Shown here in pieces: positions 22,072 through 27,526 of a DNA stretch of 27,526 nt. Source of the stretch: a virus; the IMG/VR virus record IMGVR_UViG_3300033233_000144, positions 1 to 27,526 of that record. One strand, given 5' to 3'. The notes under the pieces are model-generated. The model saw only the letters and a program-made list of their open reading frames with translations, had not been told where the DNA came from and did no database searches. The translations under genes were made by a program, and so were the position numbers. Position 1 is the stretch's first letter, and the number at the start of each line of letters is the position of its first letter.

Positions 22072-24135
22072 TTACCTCATTCCTCTACGGAAACTGTAAT
22101 GAACAAGAATTGAATTGATCGTGAATGGCATAGTAACCGCAGAATGCCCATAGAACAACAAAGATATATTTTCAGCCGTCCCGCAAATTTCACACTCGGT
22201 GGTTGATAATCCTGTGGAATCCCAAAAGAAACTATCCCAGGTGACTTGGTCCCATCTGCTTGTCTTTGAAAGGAACATGCCTTTCGCAACATCTACCGCT
22301 TGGGCATACTCCCCAGAACCGTAACCCAGGTAGTAGCCGAAGTTAAATTCAAGGAAAGATGTCCCCACAATCTCCACCGATGCCTTCCGGTATCTTTTGA
22401 GGAACCGAGGACTTCCGGCGGAAGAGTAGTTTAGACAAAGACTAGAATCTATCGCGGCCCCATCAAAAGAAGAACCCCGCTCTAATTGATACACATACCC
22501 GTTCGACGAACCAAAAAAGGAAATGTCGGTTCCTGCCAAGTTTTTACCTTCCGTCGCACATACTACATCGTTTGGGAAAAACACTGGCATGGAACCCATC
22601 CGTTTACCGTTTACCACGGTGACAAAGATCCCATATCCATCATTAAAAAAAACACGGTACTGGCTCTTGGTTCGACACAGGGTTGAGCATGACACCTTAC
22701 CTACACGGTCATCAATGAACGGCGCGATATTATGGGTGAGCGTAGTTTGCGTAAAGTTGCCAAATTGCAGAGAGGTGTCCAGCGACACTACCCCACGATC
22801 ATCAAAAGCCAAAGTCTGCCCCATATCTTCCGCGGTGTAATCGACCGCCCCAGACCCAGAATTAAAAGTGATTAAGTTCCAATCGCTTGCACTGGACCCA
22901 TAGAGAATAGAGGTGGTGGACCTTCCATAAACCGACATGGCTTGGATCGTTGACGAACCAGGCAACGGGCCGATGGCCGTGACTGTATCCCCCGTGGCAA
23001 TCTCCGCCGCCCCGTTGATCGCTGTCCAATCGTAAGGAAGCCCGGGGGCACAACACATGATGGACGACCCCAAAGATACCCAAAGACGAGCTTTATTGAT
23101 AGCCACATGCTTGGGGGTATCAACAGAAGCACCAGTAGGAATTGGCACATAAACAACCCCGTCAAACTCGAAAGCTGTTCCTACACCGTCAGCTCCATAT
23201 ATACGGATAGTGTTAGCCTGGCCTGATAAATTCCCATTAACCGCTTCAATTCTTCCACCCGCAGGGATAACAATGGCGGTCTGCGCCCCAGAGAGCGTTA
23301 TCGTGGTTGTGCCAATGGTTGCTGCACCAGCGACAAAATTACCGCCCGCGGGGGTACCAATAACGAAGATACCCGCTGCCGTACCGGTCCAAGCCCCCGA
23401 CCTCAACGCCGCCCGTTTTAGAGTAGCAGTTACTGCCCCCTGAGTAAGTGTTGCTCCCTCTGTCGGCACACCGGTCCCGGATGTAAATGACACTTGATTG
23501 AACAGCGTTACCTGTGTCCAGCCGGAAGAGGTTGACTTGTAAATGTTCTTTGCTGTTCCGCCTGTATTATTTCGCCAGGCATAGACTGCATCGTTGTAAA
23601 TGACTACACCGCACACCGGCCCCGACCCTGGTACCGCACCAATATCTGCACGGTAAATGTCGGCAACTGCTGCCCGTGTTCTGGCAACGTCCTCACCCGA
23701 CAACGGAAGCACGTTTATCGCTGATATTACACCAACACTTACCCCCGCATCTGTGACGGTATCTCCGATAGCAAACGTCCCTGTGGTTTGCACCAATGTC
23801 AGGTTTGTTCCTGACAAATAGGCGAGAACCCCTGTGCCAGAAGGCCCGGAAATTGTATGGCTCACCGTCGGCACCGACAGGATCGCAGTTACCGAGAATA
23901 TCACCGTTGGGATACTGGGATCACTTGGCGAAGTGCGCCCGTCATATCGTTCATATCCATCAATACGGGCATACCCACCTGTCGGCGAACATTCAAAGTT
24001 CACCGCATCACTGGCCACCCCTGTCCGGAGTGAAAGGGTGGGTGTGATAAGGTCAAGCCCGCCTGCACAAACTATAGAGTCCATCAAAACCCGAATACCG
24101 TTTGAGCTCCTTCTATTGCCGGATGATATTCTCAT
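22072..24135 (-). CDS. Putative tail nozzle-like structural protein (687 aa)
   Basis: This large beta-rich virion protein follows the adaptor, the position of the P22 nozzle gene. It opens with a basic stretch and GGLDLITPTLSLRTGVASDAVN, a start seen in many podovirus nozzle-like proteins. A Thr/Gly/Val-rich beta-sandwich-like insertion follows (about 70-170), then blocks ending in repeated hydrophobic strands and aromatic turns that suggest a beta-propeller or blade architecture (AINKARLWVSLGSSIMC, TTSILYGSSASDWNLITF, KSQYRVFFNDGYGIFVTV). The TGATG overlap with the adaptor stop supports the first ATG; an ATG 17 codons later is an alternative. The exact family is not confirmed. Confidence 0.65.
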   Translation of the reverse strand: MRISSGNRRSSNGIRVLMDSIVCAGGLDLITPTLSLRTGVASDAVNFECSPTGGYARIDGYERYDGRTSPSDPSIPTVIFSVTAILSVPTVSHTISGPSGTGVLAYLSGTNLTLVQTTGTFAIGDTVTDAGVSVGVISAINVLPLSGEDVARTRAAVADIYRADIGAVPGSGPVCGVVIYNDAVYAWRNNTGGTAKNIYKSTSSGWTQVTLFNQVSFTSGTGVPTEGATLTQGAVTATLKRAALRSGAWTGTAAGIFVIGTPAGGNFVAGAATIGTTTITLSGAQTAIVIPAGGRIEAVNGNLSGQANTIRIYGADGVGTAFEFDGVVYVPIPTGASVDTPKHVAINKARLWVSLGSSIMCCAPGLPYDWTAINGAAEIATGDTVTAIGPLPGSSTIQAMSVYGRSTTSILYGSSASDWNLITFNSGSGAVDYTAEDMGQTLAFDDRGVVSLDTSLQFGNFTQTTLTHNIAPFIDDRVGKVSCSTLCRTKSQYRVFFNDGYGIFVTVVNGKRMGSMPVFFPNDVVCATEGKNLAGTDISFFGSSNGYVYQLERGSSFDGAAIDSSLCLNYSSAGSPRFLKRYRKASVEIVGTSFLEFNFGYYLGYGSGEYAQAVDVAKGMFLSKTSRWDQVTWDSFFWDSTGLSTTECEICGTAENISLLFYGHSAVTMPFTINSILVHYSFRRGMR

Positions 24136-24800
24136 CAGAAACCCAACTCCACGGTTATCTGCGGGGCCTGCTCAGCTTCGAGCCTGGAAAACATAGCACT
24201 GTAAAGTCCAGATTGTTCCTGAATCACTTCCATTGCGGCCTCATAAGACCCGTACTTCATCAGGGCTTTATGAATAATGGCCCAATGAAACCGAGCTGGC
24301 ATATCTGGGACATCCGTGTCAGATGCTAATGTTTGTGGGACCTTGTAGTATTCTCCACGCACCGTATAAATATCATCTGGGATAGGCCCAAGAATCAATG
24401 ACTTGTCTGGCATAACCGAAACGGTAACGGGACTGGTTGTCAAAGACTGTCTTGAGCCAAACAGATAATAATCGCGAAACGTGGTGTAATTGCAATTTGC
24501 TAAAAAAATCTCGGTGCCAACCCCCGCACTGGCGCGAAAGGAACGAAAGGAATCTTCCTTCCATCTAGCAACCATCCCTAATGACGGAGCGTATATCTGC
24601 TGTCCGGCAACAGTATCAAAAGAAATCGATTGCCTCATCCACTCCCAATCGTTCCTGGCCTCCTGTATCTCGACCCATGCCTGCGCAACCCAATCGACAA
24701 GCCGCTTCATTTCTCCGGTCTGCGAACCTACCGTAGATGGCCCATTACTGGCAATGCCTGCCTCTTGTCTTACTTGCTGACATAGTTGCAGGAAGTTCAT
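24135..24800 (-). CDS. Head-to-tail adaptor-like protein (221 aa)
   Basis: The first 60 residues match the typical podovirus adaptor opening: a helix with LCQQVRQEAGI, GPSTVGSQTGEMKRLVDWVA, then QAWVEIQEARNDWEWMRQS. A strand-rich middle follows (FDTVAGQQIYAPS) and helices at the end (HWAIIHKALMKYGSYEAAME). Such proteins (SU10/P22 gp4-like) ring the portal and connect it to the nozzle after packaging. The gene has a strong AAGGAG ribosome site, and its stop is overlapped by the start of the nozzle-like gene. A small hairpin with REP-like sequence lies just upstream. Confidence 0.78.
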   Translation of the reverse strand: MNFLQLCQQVRQEAGIASNGPSTVGSQTGEMKRLVDWVAQAWVEIQEARNDWEWMRQSISFDTVAGQQIYAPSLGMVARWKEDSFRSFRASAGVGTEIFLANCNYTTFRDYYLFGSRQSLTTSPVTVSVMPDKSLILGPIPDDIYTVRGEYYKVPQTLASDTDVPDMPARFHWAIIHKALMKYGSYEAAMEVIQEQSGLYSAMFSRLEAEQAPQITVELGF

Positions 24801-24816
24801 ATTTCACTCCTTAAGG

Positions 24817-24850
24817 TTGACACCACCGGCTTTAGCTGGCGGTAGTTGAC
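24817..24850 (-). repeat. REP-like imperfect hairpin between direct repeats
   Basis: On the minus strand ACCGCCAGC-TAAA-GCCGGTGGT forms a nine-position stem with one mismatch and one wobble, and a four-base loop. It is flanked by TTGAC direct repeats on the plus strand (24817-24821 and 24846-24850). It fills the 51-base gap between the 153-aa gene and the adaptor gene. The CCGGCTTTAGC core resembles hairpins of REP elements. No T tract follows, so it is unlikely to be a terminator; it may affect RNA stability. Confidence 0.45.
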
Positions 24851-24851
24851 A

Positions 24852-25313
24852 TCAGATTACCTCTGCCAAACGTTGACCAATCCATTCCCGGCCCTTAGGG
24901 TTGCGATCCTCAATAATTGAGAACGGAAACTTTAACGCCGCCCGCTGCCGGATAGAATAAGCGCGCTCACCGCCGCCGTTGACAATCTCCGGCGTGGTAA
25001 CAAAATTTGTTTTAACGCACAGGCAATCTACAAACTTGCGTTTTGCTCTGGTCGGTACACCTCTCCAGAACGCCTTAAAAATACCCCCATTCCCTACCAG
25101 CACAGGATTCTCCGCATTCGGGTCGGTTGACTCATGAACCATGATCTCAATCTCTTCCTCCATGAATGCAAGAGCATCGGCATAACTGGGGGTTAGCGGG
25201 GTGCTAACAGTCTCAACATGGTTCTGGCCAACGGCAATGGTGCCGTCTTTTAGCATGATGTCTGCTGGCTGGCCAGTATCCAAGTCCGGGGTGTGAATCT
25301 CTTTGCGTGACAT
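24852..25313 (-). CDS. Conserved-looking phage protein of unknown function (153 aa)
   Basis: I do not recognise the family. The N-terminus is polar and probably flexible (to about residue 40), then an acidic helix (YADALAFMEEEIEIMVHES), the segment VGNGGIFKAFWRGVPTRAKRKFVDCL, and a compact basic C-terminus (GGGERAYSIRQRAALKFPFSIIEDRNPKGREW). There are no membrane segments. It has its own GAGGG ribosome site, and the two-hairpin terminator module precedes it, so its level should be lower than that of the capsid proteins. Its place between capsid/decoration genes and the adaptor suggests a head-assembly or head-completion protein. Confidence 0.6.
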   Translation of the reverse strand: MSRKEIHTPDLDTGQPADIMLKDGTIAVGQNHVETVSTPLTPSYADALAFMEEEIEIMVHESTDPNAENPVLVGNGGIFKAFWRGVPTRAKRKFVDCLCVKTNFVTTPEIVNGGGERAYSIRQRAALKFPFSIIEDRNPKGREWIGQRLAEVI

Positions 25314-25339
25314 ATAAACCCTCGTTTATGATGATAAAT

Positions 25340-25417
25340 AAAAAAGCCCTACCTACACCGATTAAGGCGTAAACAGGGCCTCCGCTCTGCTTAATAAGTG
25401 GCCCGACCGCTCAGGCC
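25340..25417 (-). terminator. Two-hairpin RNA module ending in an intrinsic terminator, copy B
   Basis: Read on the minus strand: GGCCTGA-GCGG-TCGGGCC (25400-25417), then TTATTAAGCAGAGCG, then a longer hairpin (outer AGGCCCT/TAGGGCT, inner TACGCC/GGTGTA; 25345-25381) followed by TTTTTTATTT. Order, loop sizes and linker match copy A at 6599-6677, while stem bases differ in paired fashion. It ends the capsid/decoration unit, so it probably sets a drop in expression between those genes and the rest of the late block. Confidence 0.82.
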
Positions 25418-25428
25418 TTATTCAGTCG

Positions 25429-25917
25429 TTATGCGATCTGCGGACGATTCGGCAGAGCCATACAATCCACCCATGTATAGGTGATGCCAGTTACGGATGC
25501 CGTATTGGAAGAACCCATTAGCCAGCCAGTAACCGCATCAGCGGTCGATCCAGCCTTGATGAGCAGGTATCCAATCGGGCAAACATTGTCGGGCACCCCG
25601 GAAATTTCCGGGACGTCGGCGAATGCACCAGCGGCATCCAGGGCAACAATCTCTCCCTGCACCGCCTGAATAACGCCGGATGTATCAAGACAAATGGCGA
25701 ACACACTGCCAGAGTTTGCCTTCACCCCGCGAAATGCAAGGGCGGACATTGCATCAGTGGTTGGGGCAGCGCCATTAGCTGCAATAGCCTTGATGTAAGC
25801 CTTGCCGTTGATGCAGTACGGAGTGGCGTTAGCAATAGAAATGGTGGTGGTGGTGCCAGCGGACAACCCCGCCTTGTTGCAGGCTATGGTAAGGCCAGCC
25901 ATATCTTTCATGTTCAT
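25429..25917 (-). CDS. Small Gly/Ala/Thr-rich virion protein, possible decoration protein (162 aa)
   Basis: This is a beta-rich, low-charge protein with repeated short strands (TTTTISIANATPYCINGKAYIK, GSVFAICLDTSGVIQAVQGE) and a late IGYLLIKAG followed by TGWLMGSSN. It shows the same plan as the upstream 175-aa protein (GYVIIN near the end), so the two may be paralogues. Small abundant beta proteins just after the capsid gene commonly decorate the capsid surface; this role is inferred from position and composition. A strong AGGAGC ribosome site precedes the ATG. Transcription should largely stop after it at the two-hairpin module. Confidence 0.62.
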   Translation of the reverse strand: MNMKDMAGLTIACNKAGLSAGTTTTISIANATPYCINGKAYIKAIAANGAAPTTDAMSALAFRGVKANSGSVFAICLDTSGVIQAVQGEIVALDAAGAFADVPEISGVPDNVCPIGYLLIKAGSTADAVTGWLMGSSNTASVTGITYTWVDCMALPNRPQIA

Positions 25918-25931
25918 TGTTGTTGCTCCTG

Positions 25932-26459
25932 TTAATAGGTTGCTGATGGGTCAAACGGACCAATCGGGGAAATATAAACTGCGTTGGGAATTACGGTGGC
26001 GTCACCCAAAGGCGTTGTGCCACCCACAAAATTACCTGTACCGGTCGGATTGATGATTACATACCCAATCAAGGTTTTCCCCTCTGGAAACGAAGGGAAC
26101 CTAACACCGGACAAGGTAGAAGCTTCGGCTCCCATTTTGACCGTCATATCTGCCGCGGTCAGACTTGCGCCTGCTTTATTGGCAAAAAAACAATATACGT
26201 TGAACTTGGCATTGGTGACAGAACCAACCAGAACAGGCATATCAACACCTGCCGCAATGGTTACATGATGGCCCTTTACAAGCCCGTAACAAATAGCTGC
26301 GCCTGTTTTTACATTGGCGGTGGTTGCACTAATTACCAACCCAGCCGCAACGAGCATCTGGCATCGGTATCTATCGTAAATCCCCCTTAGCGCCTGGATC
26401 AATGCTACTTCCGCATATGGGTCAGTAACTTGCGACGCAACGGTTGTTAAATTGTCCAT
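25932..26459 (-). CDS. Small virion protein downstream of capsid, possible decoration or fibre protein (175 aa)
   Basis: The first 35 residues are a helix (DPYAEVALIQALRGIYDRYRCQML), possibly an anchor or trimerisation segment. The rest is beta-rich with TTANVKTGAAICYGLVKGHHVTI, FNVYCFFANKAGASLTAADM, PEGKTLIGYVIINPTGTGNF and an IPNAVYISPIGPFD end. The second part resembles the next protein. The start at 26459 has GGAG eight bases upstream. A capsid decoration or head-fibre role is inferred from its place next to the major capsid gene; no family is named. Confidence 0.6.
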   Translation of the reverse strand: MDNLTTVASQVTDPYAEVALIQALRGIYDRYRCQMLVAAGLVISATTANVKTGAAICYGLVKGHHVTIAAGVDMPVLVGSVTNAKFNVYCFFANKAGASLTAADMTVKMGAEASTLSGVRFPSFPEGKTLIGYVIINPTGTGNFVGGTTPLGDATVIPNAVYISPIGPFDPSATY

Positions 26460-26479
26460 CCTAGTACTCCTTGATTAAA

Positions 26480-26495
26480 GGGGCCCGTAGGCCCC
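26480..26495 (-). terminator. Short GC-rich hairpin after the capsid gene
   Basis: On the minus strand GGGGCC-TACG-GGCCCC begins five bases after the capsid stop and is followed by TTTAATC. The six-pair GC stem with a short T run could be a weak terminator or, more likely, an mRNA stabiliser that ensures high capsid levels relative to the next genes. Confidence 0.55.
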
Positions 26496-26500
26496 ACTTA

Positions 26501-27526
26501 TTAGTTGTCCGTCAGGACAGACGCGCCAACCTCTGCCACCGCACACTGCATACTATTCAGCAACACCGCGTTGAAATAGCAGGAAGCACCAACATAACCA
26601 CGCTGGCCGGTAGGATCGTTCTTGTCAATCTGCCCAGGTTTCAGGTCGTAAACATCTATGGCCTTGGTGCCGCGCAGGGCAACATCACCCCAGGCGTTGC
26701 GACCAGAGATAACCACCTGATATACGTCAGGATAAGAGCCCGTGGTGCTGGTCAGCCCGTAGGTGGCAGCATCAACGCTGGTTGCGGAATCCTGAACACT
26801 AACCAACTCGGGTGAGGCAATGATACGGAACTCTTCGCAAGTTCCGAACTCATACGGGCTGACACTCTGCATGGTGCCGTACTTCTCAACAGGGGTGAAC
26901 CCTGGCAAATCGCGAACATCCGGCTTCAGATCGGTATGAATGAAAACAAAATATGAGGCCGCTACTGCCGAGGTGCCAAACTTTGGAGAAGCAGACAGGA
27001 TTTCAGTTACCTTGTCGGTGTGCTGAAGATCGAGAGCTTTGGTGATTTTTCGCAGCATCTTGAGCGACAACTTGCCGTTTACGGTAGCGCGAGAAGTCCC
27101 GGTTCCGCCATAAAACTTGTTGGTCCCGCCCTTAATCTGGCCAAAACGAACCAACTCACGGACCAAGGACAGCCGCTCACCAACCATAGTCTTCATTGCG
27201 CCAGGGACATCATCCTCGTACAGATCGGCGGTGCGCTTGGTATAGCCAAACAAAACACTGTACTCATTCAGTGTGATGGTAATATCCTGGGGAACCAAAG
27301 TCTCCGCGTTGGGCGTCACGCCCTCGTTGGCAATGTGCTGCTGGGCCAGAGCTGTGGCCCTGTCGCCTGCACCGTTGGCAAAATAGGTGTTTGGGCTTGC
27401 AGCAGTCGCATTGACCGGCAGCCACCGTCGATAAACAACGGTATCGCCCTGATTCTTCGGCATGGGCCGAGTGTCTCCGATGAGGCCAAGGACCTCTCTC
27501 GGTACTGCATGTTTCAAGATTTCGCC
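26501..27526 (-). CDS. Major capsid protein, N4-gp56 family (partial, N-terminus off window)
   Basis: This is the shell-forming HK97-fold protein of the virion. The window cuts the gene at its 5' side: the frame stays open to the edge, reading GEILKHAVPREVLGLIGDTRP, so the true start lies beyond base 27526. The opening GEILKHAVPREVL ... PMPKNQGDTVVYRRW and the following QDITITLNEYSVLFGYTKRTADLYED match the characteristic start of N4-gp56-type capsid proteins. The later sections (KFGTSAVAASYFVFIHTDLK, YGTMQSVSPYEFGTCEEFRII, YQVVISGRNAWGDVALRG) are also typical. About 341 residues are visible, ending SVLTDN. Portal and terminase genes would be expected farther upstream, outside the window. Confidence 0.92.
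   Translation of the reverse strand, partial: GEILKHAVPREVLGLIGDTRPMPKNQGDTVVYRRWLPVNATAASPNTYFANGAGDRATALAQQHIANEGVTPNAETLVPQDITITLNEYSVLFGYTKRTADLYEDDVPGAMKTMVGERLSLVRELVRFGQIKGGTNKFYGGTGTSRATVNGKLSLKMLRKITKALDLQHTDKVTEILSASPKFGTSAVAASYFVFIHTDLKPDVRDLPGFTPVEKYGTMQSVSPYEFGTCEEFRIIASPELVSVQDSATSVDAATYGLTSTTGSYPDVYQVVISGRNAWGDVALRGTKAIDVYDLKPGQIDKNDPTGQRGYVGASCYFNAVLLNSMQCAVAEVGASVLTDN

Noticed and set aside
1-27526. CRISPR arrays, tRNA or rRNA genes, insertion sequences
   Set aside because: No regularly spaced repeats, cloverleaf-like segments, transposase genes or IS ends were seen; the only mobile-type gene is the HNH endonuclease.

Overview
The window looks like the late half of the genome of a short-tailed (podovirus-like) tailed phage or prophage, cut at its right edge inside the major capsid gene. 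The main evidence is an N4-gp56-like major capsid protein. It is followed by a P22-style order of head-completion, nozzle-like, acetyltransferase-like and ejection-type genes, then a giant polyvalent protein, a tail fibre and a lysis cassette. The lysis cassette (T4-type lysozyme plus a small coiled-coil holin) points to a Gram-negative host. I cannot name the host, and I cannot tell a free phage from a prophage: portal, terminase, integrase and bacterial flanks are all absent.

Layout. Bases 12-796 carry five small plus-strand genes, apparently accessory or early, tightly coupled by ATGA overlaps, including a zinc-ribbon-like peptide. They converge on a strong minus-strand terminator (about 845-894). 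Everything from 924 to 27526 reads leftward on the minus strand as one late block, except one plus-strand gene. In transcription order: major capsid protein (partial); two possibly related small Gly/Ala/Thr-rich virion proteins; an unknown 153-aa protein; an adaptor-like protein; a 687-aa nozzle-like protein; a 246-aa Ala/Gln-rich protein; a GNAT-like protein; a radical SAM protein; three small ejection-type proteins; a 3615-aa polyvalent protein; a 33-residue membrane peptide; a tail fibre with a C-type-lectin-like tip; a fibre-chaperone-like protein; several small proteins; holin; lysozyme. The exception is a NUMOD4/HNH homing endonuclease (4159-4707). It is inserted antisense between the tail fibre and its chaperone-like gene, and its stop overlaps the fibre stop.

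How the genes work together. Capsid, adaptor and nozzle-like proteins build the head and portal vertex. The hydrophobic or Ala/Gln-rich proteins and the giant protein occupy the position of ejected internal proteins. The giant protein carries a zincin-like HEGLH site, a phosphoribosyltransferase-like PRPP loop, a DUF5710-like segment and other modules known from polyvalent proteins, so it may be delivered with the DNA to act on the host at entry. The fibre recognises the host, and the lysis genes release progeny.

Most unusual points: (1) a radical SAM gene coupled to a GNAT-like gene inside the ejection-protein cluster; (2) two copies, about 18.7 kb apart, of a two-hairpin RNA module with covarying stems that ends in an intrinsic terminator; (3) a 49-codon gene with a strong ribosome binding site nested out of frame in the giant gene; (4) an Mtd-like variable-type fibre tip with no reverse transcriptase in view; (5) several peptides of 22-48 residues supported by ribosome sites and start/stop overlaps.
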